From: Streptomyces sp. Ag109_O5-1
GTDB lineage: Bacteria > Actinomycetota > Actinomycetes > Streptomycetales > Streptomycetaceae
DNA: 64,000 bases
Direction of reading: 5' to 3'
Assembly: GCF_003814875.1 (NCBI RefSeq)
Contig: NZ_RKQF01000001.1
Location: 10,540,001 to 10,604,000, forward strand
Under the pieces are notes generated by a model, which had not been told where the DNA came from, did no database searches, and saw only the letters and a list, made by a program, of their open reading frames with translations. The position numbers and the translations under genes are program-made. This document shows positions 7,146 through 16,331 of this stretch, one piece after another (position 1 is the stretch's first letter; every line of letters begins with the position of its first letter).

Positions 7146-9320
7146 TTGCACCCCCTGACCACCAGCGCCTTCGACCTCCCCGAACGCCTCTCCGTCAAGG
7201 CCGCCCCCGCCCTGATCGCCGACGACGAGCGGCACTTCGCCGCCATCGCACGCTGCCTCGACGAGACGATCGCCGAGCTGTCCGCCCGCCTCGACGCCGA
7301 GCTCAGGGCACCCGGCGGCACCGGCCGGGCCGCGATGGACCGGGACATCGAGGTCCACCGGCTCACCGGGCGGCTCCGCACCCTGCGCCGCTTCGGCCTG
7401 GACCTGTGCCTCGGGCACATCGTCGGCGCCGACGACCCCGAGCCCGTGTACATCGGCCGGCTCGGCCTCACCGACAGCGAGGGCCGCCGGCTGCTGCTCG
7501 ACTGGCGTTCCCCCGCGGCCGAGCCCTTCTTCGCGGCGACCCACGCCGACCCGATGGGGCTGCGCAGCCGCCGCAGGTACCGCTGGACGAACGGCCGGAT
7601 CGGCGACTACTGGGATGAGGTGTTCACCGCCGACGGGCTCGACGGGCATGTCGCGCTCGACGACCAGTCCGCGTTCATCGCCAGCCTGGGCGCCGACCGG
7701 TCGGAACGGATGCGCGATGTGCTCGCCACCATCCAGGCCGACCAGGACGCCATCATCCGCGCGGGATCCCGGGGCGCCCTCGTCGTCGACGGCGGCCCGG
7801 GCACCGGCAAGACCGTCGTCGCCCTGCACCGCACCGCCCACCTCCTGTACTCCGACCCGCGCCTCGGTCACCGCCGCGGTGGCGTGCTGTTCGTCGGCCC
7901 GCACCGGCCCTATCTGAACTACGTCTCCGACGTGCTGCCCAGCCTCGGCGAGGAGGGCGTGCAGACCTGCGTGCTGCGGGACCTCGTCGACGAGGGAGCC
8001 GACGCGACACCCGAGACCGACCCGGAGGTGGCCCGTCTGAAGTCGTCCGCCGACATGGTGCGGGCGATCGAGACGGCCGTCCGCTTCTACGAGGAGCCCC
8101 CCGCCGCGGGGATGACGGTCACCACCGACTGGGCCGACCTGCGGCTGACCGCCGAAGACTGGGCCGACGCGTTCCGGGCGCCGGGGCCGAGCACACCGCA
8201 CAACGAGGCCCGCGACCAGATCTGGGAGGAGCTGGCCGCCATCCTGCTGGACAAGTACGACGGCGACGACGTCACGCCCGAGGAGTTCCGCAGGTCCCTG
8301 CGGCAGGACGGGGAACTGGTCGACGCCCTCCACGGCGCATGGCCGCTGCTGGAGGCGTCCGACCTGGTCGGAGACCTGTGGTCGGTCCCCGCCTATCTGC
8401 GGATGTGCGCCCCCTGGCTGGACCGCGACCAGGTCCGGACGCTGCAGCGCGCGGACTCGCGCGCCTGGACGGTGTCCGACCTGCCGCTCCTGGACGCGGC
8501 CCGGCAGCGGCTCGGCGACCCGGAGGCGGCGCGGCGCAGACAGCGGCAGGAGGCCGTCCTCGCCGCCCAGCGCGAGCGCATGGCACAGGTCGTCGACAAC
8601 CTGATCGGGGCGGTCGCCGACTCCGGCGCCGACGGCGACGAGGGCGAGGGCCTGGTGCGGATGCTGCGCGGCGCGGACGCCAAGGTCAGCCTGGTCGACG
8701 AGTCCGAACTCCCCGCCCTCGCCCCGGACCTGCTGGCCGGCCCGTTCGCGCACATCGTCGTCGACGAGGCCCAGGAACTGACCGACGCGGAGTGGCAGAT
8801 GCTGCTGCTGCGCTGCCCGTCCCGGAGCTTCACCATCGTCGGGGACCGCGCCCAGGCCCGGCACGGGTTCACGGAGACCTGGCAGGAACGCCTGGAGCGG
8901 GTCGGGCTCGACCGGATCACCATGGCCTCGCTGAGCATCAACTACCGGACGCCGGAAGAGGTCATGGCGGAGGCCGAGCCGGTCATCCGGGCCGCGCTCC
9001 CGGACGCCAACGTGCCGACCTCGATCCGCGCCGGCGGCCTGCCCGTCGTGCATGGATTCCTGGACGAGCTGGACCAGGTCCTCGACGCCTGGCTCGCCGC
9101 CCATGCCGAAGGCGTCGCCTGCGTGATCGGCGACCCCGGTTTCACACCTACGTCCCGTGTCCGGTCGCTGACGCCGGAGCTGTCGAAGGGGCTCGAATTC
9201 GACCTGGTCGTCCTCATCGACCCGGAGAAGTTCGGCGAGGGCGTCGAGGGCGCGGTCGACCGCTATGTCGCGATGACCCGGGCGACACAGCAGCTGGTCG
9301 TCCTCACGAGCGTGTCCTAG
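7146..9320 (+). CDS. helR: HelR, RNA polymerase recycling / rifamycin-protection ATPase
   Basis: 724 aa SF1 helicase-like ATPase of the HelD/HelR group, which bind RNA polymerase rather than unwind DNA. An N-terminal helical arm (about residues 25-85) is followed by an LDWRSPAAEPFFAA segment. Walker A GGPGTGKT lies at about 216-223, Walker B VVDEAQEL at about 536, and helicase-type motifs NYRTPEEV, GLEFDLVVLI and VAMTRATQQL follow. HelR is known to dislodge rifamycins from RNA polymerase. The start is TTG (7146), eight bases after GGAG; the ATG at 7141 runs into a stop after five codons. No RAE is visible in 6848-7145, so expression from the RAE promoter would need read-through of the hairpin at 6883. 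Its end overlaps the convergent phosphatase gene by 17 bp. Confidence 0.88.
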   Translation: MHPLTTSAFDLPERLSVKAAPALIADDERHFAAIARCLDETIAELSARLDAELRAPGGTGRAAMDRDIEVHRLTGRLRTLRRFGLDLCLGHIVGADDPEPVYIGRLGLTDSEGRRLLLDWRSPAAEPFFAATHADPMGLRSRRRYRWTNGRIGDYWDEVFTADGLDGHVALDDQSAFIASLGADRSERMRDVLATIQADQDAIIRAGSRGALVVDGGPGTGKTVVALHRTAHLLYSDPRLGHRRGGVLFVGPHRPYLNYVSDVLPSLGEEGVQTCVLRDLVDEGADATPETDPEVARLKSSADMVRAIETAVRFYEEPPAAGMTVTTDWADLRLTAEDWADAFRAPGPSTPHNEARDQIWEELAAILLDKYDGDDVTPEEFRRSLRQDGELVDALHGAWPLLEASDLVGDLWSVPAYLRMCAPWLDRDQVRTLQRADSRAWTVSDLPLLDAARQRLGDPEAARRRQRQEAVLAAQRERMAQVVDNLIGAVADSGADGDEGEGLVRMLRGADAKVSLVDESELPALAPDLLAGPFAHIVVDEAQELTDAEWQMLLLRCPSRSFTIVGDRAQARHGFTETWQERLERVGLDRITMASLSINYRTPEEVMAEAEPVIRAALPDANVPTSIRAGGLPVVHGFLDELDQVLDAWLAAHAEGVACVIGDPGFTPTSRVRSLTPELSKGLEFDLVVLIDPEKFGEGVEGAVDRYVAMTRATQQLVVLTSVS

Positions 9321-11724
9321 ACGGTCCTGGACGGTCCTGGAGGCCGTCCTCCTCCTCGAACAGGGACAGCTCCGCCCAGATCGTCTTGCCCTCGGCCGTG
9401 TGCCGGCTGCCCCAGCGCTGGGTCAGCTGGGCCACCAGCAGCAGGCCCCGGCCGCCCTCGTCCCAGGTCTTGGCCCGGCGCAGGTGCGGGGCGGTGTGAC
9501 TGCTGTCGGAGACCTCGCAGATGAGGGTGGGCGTGTCATGGATCAGCCGCAGACGGATGGGATGGGCGCCGTAGCGGATGGCGTTGGTGACCAGTTCGCT
9601 GACCACCAGCTCCGCCGTGAAGGCGGCCGTGCTCAGACCCCACTCGTCCAGTTGCTTCACGACCTGTTTGCGGATGGGCGCGACCAGGGCGGGGTCGACG
9701 GGAACGTCCCAGCTCGCCACCCGGGACGGCGGCAGGCCCTGGGTGCGGGCCAGCAGCAGGGCCACGTCGTCGGCCGCGCCGCCCGAGGGCAGCAGGGCGT
9801 GCAGGATGCGGTCGCAGGTCTCGTCCAGGGAGTCGCTGTACGCCGCGAGCGCCTCGTGCAGGAGCCGGAGACCGGCGTCCGGGTCGCGGTGCTGGGACGT
9901 GATCAGCCCGTCCGTGAACATGGCCAGCACGGTGCCCTCGGACAGCTCGATCTCGGTGGACTCGAACGGCAGCCCGCCCAGGCCCAGCGGGGGACCGGCA
10001 GGCAGGTCCACCTCGTGCAGGCGGTGGCCCGGGCGCAGCACGACGGGCGGCGGATGGCCGGCGCGGGCCAGCGTGCAGCGCCGGGACACCGGGTCGTAGA
10101 CGGCGTACAGACAGGTCGCGCCGACCTCGCCGGGGCTGGCTTCGCCGCCCTGCTCCTCCGAGAGCCGGACCACCAGGTCGTCGAGGTGGGTGAGCAGCTC
10201 GTCCGGGGCCAGGTCGATGTCGGCCAGGGTGCGCACGGCGGTGCGCAGCCGGCCCATGGTGGCCGAGGCCTGCACTCCGTGGCCGACGACGTCCCCGACG
10301 ACCATCGCGACCCGCAGCCCGGACAGCGGGATCACGTCGAACCAGTCGCCGCCCACTCCGGCCCGGGCGGCCGGCAGATAGCGGGAGGCGGCCTGCAGGG
10401 CGGCGGTGCGCGGCAGCGTCCGGGGCAGCAGACTGCGCTGCAGGGCCAGGGCGGTCTCGCGCTCGCGCGAGTAGCGGCGGGCGTTGTCGATGCAGACGGC
10501 GGCCCGGGCCGTGATCTCCTCGGCCAGCAGCACGTCGTCCGGGCTGAACGGGTCGGGCCGCCGGTGCCGGTTCAGCACCGCGACCCCCAGGGTCACCCCG
10601 CGCGCCTGGATCGGCACCGACATCGTGGCGTGGACACCGAAGTCGCGCACCCGCTCCGCGCGCGCCGGGTTCCAGTGCACCCACTGCTGCATCTCGCCGG
10701 AGGGCATGGAGGCCACGATCGTCCGTCCCCCGATGAGCGAGTCGGCCTGCGCCGAGGAGCCCGGGTAGGACTCGGTGTGCCCCGGCTTCACCACCGCCTC
10801 GGGGACGCCGGGCAGTACGGACTGGTGCGCGGTGCGGCGCAGCGTGACCGGCGCCGTCAGCCGCGCCGGGAGATCGCCGCCGTCCTCCGGCGGGTCCAGC
10901 AGGTCGACGGTGACGAAGTCGGCGAGCGCCGGTACACAGACGTCCGCGAGCTCCTGTGCCGTCCGGGTGACGTCGAGGGTGCTGCCGATGCGCACGCTCG
11001 CCTCGTTGACCAGTTGCAGCCGTTCCCTGGCCAGGTAGTTCTCGGTGAAGTCGTGCGCGGCCAGGCACACGCCCCGCACCCGGCCCGCCGTGTCCGTGAC
11101 CGGTGCCATCCGGGCCAGCCAGGCGTGCGCCTGCTCCTCGCCGCCGGTGCGCATATAGGTCTGGACGTCCAGCGGGCGGCCCGAGGCCAGCACCTGGAGC
11201 ATGTTCTGCTCCAGTTCCGCGCTCTGCACCATGCCGCCGATCTCCGCGATCCTGAGTCCCTGGATCCGCTCCTCGGGCAGTCCGATCACCTCGGCCATCG
11301 CGTCGTTCACCCGGCGCAGCCGCAGTTGCTCGTCGTAGACCGCGACCGCGCACGGCGACTGGGTCAGCGCGGCCGTGGCCAGCGGGTCGTCCGGGGTGCG
11401 CGGGCCGCCGCCCGCCAGCGGGGAGACCACCAGCCAGTGCCCGGGACGTTCGTCATGTGCCGCCCGGTGGTGGGCGAGCAGCCAGACCGGGATCGTACGG
11501 CCGTCCCGGTGCCGGAGTTCGAGGACGCCGTCCCAACGGGCGCCCGCCGGCGTGGGCGGTGCGGTGTCACCGGCGAGCAGCAGCGCGGCGGGGCGGCCCA
11601 CGACCTCGCGGGCCGGGTGGCCGAGGAGCCGTTGCGCGCCCTCGTTCCACTCGGCCAGTGTGCCGTCCTCGTCGACGACGGCCCGGGCCGTCGCCGCATC
11701 GTCGAACGGATAGACCCGGCTCAT
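9304..11724 (-). CDS. PAS-PAS-GAF-SpoIIE phosphatase-HATPase regulator
   Basis: 806 aa. The ATG at 11724 (MSRVYPFDDAATARAVVDED) follows GGGAG by eight bases. Domains in order: PAS (about 10-110, EWNEGAQRLLGHPAREVVG), second PAS (about 135-240), GAF (about 255-430), SpoIIE/PP2C Ser phosphatase (about 450-660, GGDWFDVIPL, GDVVGHG, FTDGLITS) and a GHKL ATPase (about 680-790, VVSELVTNAIRYG, DEGGRGLLLV). Proteins of this design sense a signal and dephosphorylate STAS-type anti-anti-sigma proteins, while the ATPase part resembles an anti-sigma kinase. One STAS protein is encoded at 23.5-23.8 kb, but nothing ties the two together. The gene stands alone, tail to tail with helR. Confidence 0.87.
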   Translation of the reverse strand: MSRVYPFDDAATARAVVDEDGTLAEWNEGAQRLLGHPAREVVGRPAALLLAGDTAPPTPAGARWDGVLELRHRDGRTIPVWLLAHHRAAHDERPGHWLVVSPLAGGGPRTPDDPLATAALTQSPCAVAVYDEQLRLRRVNDAMAEVIGLPEERIQGLRIAEIGGMVQSAELEQNMLQVLASGRPLDVQTYMRTGGEEQAHAWLARMAPVTDTAGRVRGVCLAAHDFTENYLARERLQLVNEASVRIGSTLDVTRTAQELADVCVPALADFVTVDLLDPPEDGGDLPARLTAPVTLRRTAHQSVLPGVPEAVVKPGHTESYPGSSAQADSLIGGRTIVASMPSGEMQQWVHWNPARAERVRDFGVHATMSVPIQARGVTLGVAVLNRHRRPDPFSPDDVLLAEEITARAAVCIDNARRYSRERETALALQRSLLPRTLPRTAALQAASRYLPAARAGVGGDWFDVIPLSGLRVAMVVGDVVGHGVQASATMGRLRTAVRTLADIDLAPDELLTHLDDLVVRLSEEQGGEASPGEVGATCLYAVYDPVSRRCTLARAGHPPPVVLRPGHRLHEVDLPAGPPLGLGGLPFESTEIELSEGTVLAMFTDGLITSQHRDPDAGLRLLHEALAAYSDSLDETCDRILHALLPSGGAADDVALLLARTQGLPPSRVASWDVPVDPALVAPIRKQVVKQLDEWGLSTAAFTAELVVSELVTNAIRYGAHPIRLRLIHDTPTLICEVSDSSHTAPHLRRAKTWDEGGRGLLLVAQLTQRWGSRHTAEGKTIWAELSLFEEEDGLQDRPGPSRTRS

Positions 11725-11997
11725 CGTCGCACTCCCAAGCGCACACTTCACAGTCAACAGGTGCACCACCGCCGTTCAGCCTAGTGCGTCGGGCCCCGCT
11801 GTGAACGGCAACCCTGTTCGGCCGGTCGGCCGTGACCGCGTTCGCTCCGAGGGGCCGAACGCGAACCGGCCGACAGGACGAAAGCGGTGTCCGGCGGCTT
11901 CCCGGCCCTTGACGGCCACAAGTGTCACACCGTCAGAATCTGTTCGGTCACGATCAGTTGTGAGTAGTTCTGGGCCCTGATGAGGGAGAGCCGCACC

Positions 11998-14900
11998 ATG
12001 ACGGTCACTCGCAGATCGGTTCTGGCAGCCGCCACGGCAGCCCCGACGGCCGGAGCGCTGCTCGGCGCCCCGGGCGCCTGGGCGGTCCCGGAGGCCGGTA
12101 CGTCCGCACACGTCACCGGCCGCCGCACCGTCGCCCTGCGCGACGGCTGGCGGTTCGCGCTGGTCAACCCCGGCGGGATCACCGACCCGACCGGCGCCTA
12201 CGCGAACGCCGCCGACCCCGGCTACGACGACTCGGCCTGGCGCCAGGCCGCCGTACCGCACGACTGGAGCATCGAGCAGACCCCCACCACCGACCACGGC
12301 ACCACCAGCGGCACCGGCTTCTTCCCCGGCGGCCTCGGCTGGTACCGGCTCGCCTTCACCCTGCCGCCCGGGTACGCCGGCAAGCGGATCTCGGTGGAGT
12401 TCGATGGCGTCTACATGGACTCCTACGTCTACTGCAACGGCACCCAGGCCGGCCACCACCCCTACGGTTACACCGGCTTCGCCTTCGACCTCACCGATCT
12501 GCTGCACACCGACGGCAGCACCGAGAACGTCCTCGCGGTCAAGGTGCAGAACCAGTTGCCCAGCAGCCGCTGGTACTCGGGCAGCGGCATCTACCGTGAG
12601 GCCCGCCTGGTGGTGACCGACCCGGTGCACGTGGCGCGCTGGGGGACGTACGTCACCACGCCGGACATCACCGCCGAACGCGCGGTCGTGCGGGTGCGGA
12701 CGGCCGTCGTCGACGAGTCCGGCGAGGGCGCGGACGTGACGGTGGTCTCCAGGATCGCCGGTCCCGACGGACGTACGGTCGCCCGTACCTCCTCCACGGT
12801 CACCGTCACCGGCTCCGGAGGGAGCGCCGAGACCCATGAACTGACCGTCGACGAACCGAAGTTGTGGGCCATCGAGAGCCCGCACCGCTACACCCTGCAC
12901 ACCGAACTCCGCGTCGGCGGCACCACCACCGACACCTACCGCACGGTGTTCGGCATCCGCAGCTACCGCTTCGACCCCGACGAGGGTTTCTCCCTCAACG
13001 GCGTGCACACCAAGATCAAGGGTGTCGACCTCCACCACGACCAGGGTGCCCTCGGCGCGGCGATCAGCGCCGACGCGGTGCGCAGACAGATGACGATCAT
13101 GAAGTCGATGGGTGTCAACGCCTTCCGCACCTCGCACAACCCGCCCTCGCCGCAGATGATCGAGGTCTGCGAGGAGCTGGGCATCGTGATGATGGTGGAG
13201 GCCTTCGACTGCTGGAAGACCGGCAAGACCAGGTACGACTACGGCCGGTTCTTCGACGAGTGGTGCGAGAGCGACGCCACCGAGATGGTCCTCGCCGCCC
13301 GCAACTCGCCCGCGGTCGTGCTGTGGTCCATCGGCAACGAGATCCCCGACTCCACCTCGACGGCCGGCCTCGCCATGGCCGACCGGATCATCACCGCCAT
13401 CAAGGCCGCGGACGACACCCGGCCGGTGGTCATTGGTTCGAACAAGTACCACGGCGTGCCCGCCAGGGGCTCCGCCTCCGACCTGATGCTGGCCAAGCTC
13501 GACGGTCTCGGCCTCAACTACAACACCGCCAAGTCCGTGGACGCGCTGCACGCGGCCTACCCGCACCTGTTCCTCTTCGAGTCCGAGTCGTCGTCGGAGA
13601 CCTCGACCCGCGGCGCGTACCAGGAACCGGAGCACCTCAACACGGGCGAGAACCAGACGCCCGGCCGGCGCGCGACCTCGTCCTACGACAACAACCTGGC
13701 CTCGTGGACGATGAGTGGCGAGTACGGCCACAAGAAGGACCGGGACCGTAAGTGGTTCGCGGGCCAGTTCCTGTGGTCGGGCATCGACTACATCGGCGAG
13801 CCGACACCGTACGACGTGTTCCCGGTGAAGTCGTCCTTCTTCGGAGCGGTCGACACGGCCGGCTTCCCCAAGGACATGTACCACCTCTTCCGCAGCCAGT
13901 GGGTGAGCGAGCCGATGGTGCACCTGCTGCCGATGAGCTGGAACCACGAGGCCGGGGACACGGTGGAGGTGTGGGCGTACGCCAACGTGCCGTCCGTCGA
14001 GCTGTTCCTCAACGGAAAGTCCCTGGGGACAAGGGAGTTCGACACCAAGACGACCACCGACGGCCGCACCTACCTGGAGACCACGGAGGCCTCCGGCGAC
14101 GACAAGACCGTCACCTCCGGCGCCTACCCGGGCAGTTACACCAGTCCCAACGGCAGCGCGGGCAAGCTGCACCTGATCTGGAAGGTGCCGTACCAGCCGG
14201 GCGAGTTGAGGGCGGTGGCCCGGCGCGACGGCAAGGTGGTCGCGACCGACGTGCTGCGCACCGCCGGCGACCCGCACGCCGTACGTCTGACCGCCGACGG
14301 CGGGTCCCTCGCCGCCGACGGGCGTTCGCTGGTCTTCGTGACCGCCGAGATCGTCGACGCGCACGGCGTGCTGGTGCCGGACGCCGAGCACCTCATCTCC
14401 TTCGACGTGACCGGCGGCTCGCTCGCCGGGCTCGACAACGGCCGCGAGGAGAGCGCCGAGCGCTACCAGGCGAGCACCCGTACCGCCTTCCACGGCAAGG
14501 CACTCGCCGTCATCCGCTCCGGTGTGAAACCGGGTGGACTCAAAGTGACAGCACGGGTGGACGGGCTGCGCAAGGGCACCGTCACCGTGCCCACCACCCC
14601 TGCCCGGTCCGTGGCGAGCACCCCCGCCCCCGACTTCGGCCCGGACTACCCGGCCCCGCCGGACTACCCCTACGCGGACGCCAGTTACTCCGGCCGCGTG
14701 GACACCCTCCCGGCCGCCATGCTCGACGGCGACGCGACCACCGGCTGGTCCAACGCCTTCGCCAAGTCGGCCACCGCCCTGCTGCCCGCGTTCGCCGGGG
14801 CCCGCGCCGAGGACTGGGTGTCGGTCGACTTCGGCCGCGCCCGCACCCTCGACCGGGTGGTCGTCTCCTTCACCGTGGACACGGCCCACGCGCTGCCTGA

Positions 14901-15099
14901 CTCGGTCGAGGTGGCGGTCTGGGACGGCGAGGTCTACCGGCCCGTGGACGGCACGACGGTGGACTGGTCGACGGCCTCGGACACCCCGACCGTCATCACG
15001 TTCACCCCGGCGCGCGGTTCCCGGATCCGGCTGACGCTGGCCAGCGCGCACCCGGGGGAGACCTCCGGGGCGGTGCGGATCAGCCGGCTCGACATCTGA
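11998..15099 (+). CDS. Secreted glycoside hydrolase family 2 protein (beta-galactosidase-like)
   Basis: 1033 aa. The ATG at 11998 (MTVTRRSVLAAATAAP) follows AGGGAGAG; TRRSVL plus a hydrophobic run is a Tat signal, with cleavage probably near AWAVPEA. Family-2 architecture: sugar-binding jelly roll (about 40-210, WRFALVNPGG, PHDWSIE, GGLGWYR), Ig-like domain (about 215-325), TIM barrel (about 330-620, IKGVDLHHDQG, FRTSHNPPS, acid/base Glu in VLWSIGNEIP, candidate nucleophile Glu in LFLFESESS), beta-sandwich domains and a C-terminal discoidin-like module (about 890-1030, ATTGWSNAF, DWVSVDFGRARTLDRVVV). Likely extracellular removal of beta-linked galactose or a related sugar from plant glycans. 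It is monocistronic; no sugar transporter adjoins it. Confidence 0.88.
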   Translation: MTVTRRSVLAAATAAPTAGALLGAPGAWAVPEAGTSAHVTGRRTVALRDGWRFALVNPGGITDPTGAYANAADPGYDDSAWRQAAVPHDWSIEQTPTTDHGTTSGTGFFPGGLGWYRLAFTLPPGYAGKRISVEFDGVYMDSYVYCNGTQAGHHPYGYTGFAFDLTDLLHTDGSTENVLAVKVQNQLPSSRWYSGSGIYREARLVVTDPVHVARWGTYVTTPDITAERAVVRVRTAVVDESGEGADVTVVSRIAGPDGRTVARTSSTVTVTGSGGSAETHELTVDEPKLWAIESPHRYTLHTELRVGGTTTDTYRTVFGIRSYRFDPDEGFSLNGVHTKIKGVDLHHDQGALGAAISADAVRRQMTIMKSMGVNAFRTSHNPPSPQMIEVCEELGIVMMVEAFDCWKTGKTRYDYGRFFDEWCESDATEMVLAARNSPAVVLWSIGNEIPDSTSTAGLAMADRIITAIKAADDTRPVVIGSNKYHGVPARGSASDLMLAKLDGLGLNYNTAKSVDALHAAYPHLFLFESESSSETSTRGAYQEPEHLNTGENQTPGRRATSSYDNNLASWTMSGEYGHKKDRDRKWFAGQFLWSGIDYIGEPTPYDVFPVKSSFFGAVDTAGFPKDMYHLFRSQWVSEPMVHLLPMSWNHEAGDTVEVWAYANVPSVELFLNGKSLGTREFDTKTTTDGRTYLETTEASGDDKTVTSGAYPGSYTSPNGSAGKLHLIWKVPYQPGELRAVARRDGKVVATDVLRTAGDPHAVRLTADGGSLAADGRSLVFVTAEIVDAHGVLVPDAEHLISFDVTGGSLAGLDNGREESAERYQASTRTAFHGKALAVIRSGVKPGGLKVTARVDGLRKGTVTVPTTPARSVASTPAPDFGPDYPAPPDYPYADASYSGRVDTLPAAMLDGDATTGWSNAFAKSATALLPAFAGARAEDWVSVDFGRARTLDRVVVSFTVDTAHALPDSVEVAVWDGEVYRPVDGTTVDWSTASDTPTVITFTPARGSRIRLTLASAHPGETSGAVRISRLDI

Positions 15100-15221
15100 C
15101 ATCGGCCCGAACGGTCCGGACGGGGCGACCGCCACTGGTCCCGTCTCGTCCGGACCGTCGGCGCGAGGACCCCGGAGGTACCGTATGCCATCGGTGCTGA
15201 CCTGCGGATATTTACGGTCGA

Positions 15222-15236
15222 GTACCCACGCGGTAC
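15222..15236. promoter_or_regulatory. Candidate autoregulatory operator of the RHH/Fic module
   Basis: Inverted repeat GTACC-CACGC-GGTAC ending ten bases before the antitoxin ATG. The 8-mer GGTACCGT also occurs as a direct repeat at 15177-15184 and 15232-15239. RHH antitoxins usually bind such repeats at their own promoter; binding here is inferred. Confidence 0.4.
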
Positions 15237-15246
15237 CGTGAAGGGC

Positions 15247-15486
15247 ATGCCAGCTCTCAACGTGGAGTTCAGCGACCGCGAGCTAGAGGACCTCAGGCAG
15301 ATAGCCAAGGAGCGCGGTACGTCGATGAAGGCCCTCGTCCGTGACGCGGCCGCCGCCGACATCGCCCGGCACCGGGCCCTGCAGGAGGGGGCGGAGGAGT
15401 TCCGCCGCTTCTTCGCGGCCCATGCCGCCGAGTTCGCGGCCGCGTTTCCCGATGACGAGCAGCCCACGAAAGGCGAGGCCGCCTGA
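15247..15486 (+). CDS. Ribbon-helix-helix antitoxin (Fic/Doc module)
   Basis: 79 aa, MPALNVEFSDRELEDLRQIA. A short beta strand (ALNVEF) then two helices (DRELEDLRQIAKERG and MKALVRDAAAADIARHRAL) form an RHH DNA-binding fold. The acidic, Ala-rich C-terminus (EEFRRFFAAHAAEFAAAFPDDEQ) is the expected toxin-neutralising tail. A GTG nine bases upstream (15238) is an alternative start; neither has an ideal Shine-Dalgarno. Only three bases separate its stop from the toxin start, so the two are one operon. Confidence 0.75.
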   Translation: MPALNVEFSDRELEDLRQIAKERGTSMKALVRDAAAADIARHRALQEGAEEFRRFFAAHAAEFAAAFPDDEQPTKGEAA

Positions 15487-15489
15487 GCC

Positions 15490-15867
15490 ATGCCGCCGGT
15501 CATCCATATCGACGTGCCCTGGCTGCTCCAGCGCCATGAGGAAGTGCTGCCGGAGCAGCCCACCGTGAACGACTTCTCCGCGCTGGTCGCCGCCGTCGCC
15601 CGGCACCGCGTCGATCCGCCCCGGCTAGGTGTGGACTCCGACCCGGCCTGGCGGGCCGCCGCCCTGCTGCACACCCTCGCCCAGCTCAAGCCGCTGCCCT
15701 CGGCCAACGCCCGGTTCGCCTGCGCGACCGCGGTGGCGTACATGTTCGTCAGTGGCGCCGGCATCGACCCGCCGTACGGCGCCCTCGTCGACCTCGCCCG
15801 CGACCTGATGACTGGTAAGGCCGACGTCTACGCCGCGGCGGACCGGCTCCGTTCCTGGCAGCTCTGA
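15490..15867 (+). CDS. Fic/Doc-type toxin with degenerate active-site motif
   Basis: 125 aa. The helical protein matches the Doc/Fic toxin partner found after this RHH antitoxin in Streptomyces (VNDFSALVAAVARHRVDPPR, AAALLHTLAQLKPLPSANARFACATAVAYM). The Fic motif is normally HxFxxGNxR or HPFxxGNKR. Here the equivalent stretch reads PLPSANARFA, lacking the catalytic His and the Gly while keeping Asn and Arg. Nucleotidyl or phosphoryl transfer may therefore be lost or altered. Toxicity is not predictable from the sequence. A hairpin terminator follows at 15899. Confidence 0.65.
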   Translation: MPPVIHIDVPWLLQRHEEVLPEQPTVNDFSALVAAVARHRVDPPRLGVDSDPAWRAAALLHTLAQLKPLPSANARFACATAVAYMFVSGAGIDPPYGALVDLARDLMTGKADVYAAADRLRSWQL

Positions 15868-15898
15868 CACCCGCCCGGACTTGCGGGGCAGGCCGCCA

Positions 15899-15928
15899 CC
15901 GCCCTCGGAGGCCGCCGGCCGAGGGCGG
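15899..15928 (+). terminator. Stem-loop terminator of the RHH/Fic operon
   Basis: Perfect 10-bp stem CCGCCCTCGG / CCGAGGGCGG with a 10-base loop, 31 bp after the toxin stop codon. Confidence 0.65.
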
Positions 15929-16331
15929 GAGGAACGGGGCCGGCGGCCTGTTTCGCGCAGAAGAGCCGCCGTTCTGCACGGGGCCTTGCGAGGAGGGCCG
16001 GGCACCAGTTGACTACCCCGGCGGACGGGCCGGGAGGGTGCGCGCGGGACCGGGGTGGGCGCACGGTTCACACGGGGTGTGCGGAAAGTGAATACGGCTG
16101 TTACCGGACAATGGCGGCCGCCGTCTTTCTGACTTTCTGTCAATGCTGTCGATGTTGTACGGGTGTCTTGTTGCTTGTGTGAGACTTGTGCCAGGGTGAA
16201 TCACCTGCGCGGGGGAATGGCCGGGACCTATTCGGCAGTTGGGGTATGAGACCGACACCGCGTCGGCGAATTCCCGCACCCCGCCAGCGCACCGAAGAGG
16301 TACGCACCACCGCACCAAAGGAATCCGCTCA
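15929..16331. other. Non-coding region upstream of the lectin-type membrane protein
   Basis: About 400 bp without a convincing gene. The segment 16070-16200 is AT-richer than its surroundings and probably holds the promoter of the gene at 16332, but I cannot fix -35/-10 boxes. An 11-bp palindrome GGTGAATCACC at 16195-16205 is a possible regulator site. Confidence 0.4.

Noticed and set aside
7032..9104. 690-codon reverse frame over helR
   Set aside because: No domain signal; helR on the + strand has complete ATPase motifs in the same DNA.
11776..15135. 1119-codon reverse frame over the GH2 gene
   Set aside because: Val/Gly/Arg-rich shadow typical of high-GC DNA; the + strand protein carries clear GH2 motifs and a Tat signal.
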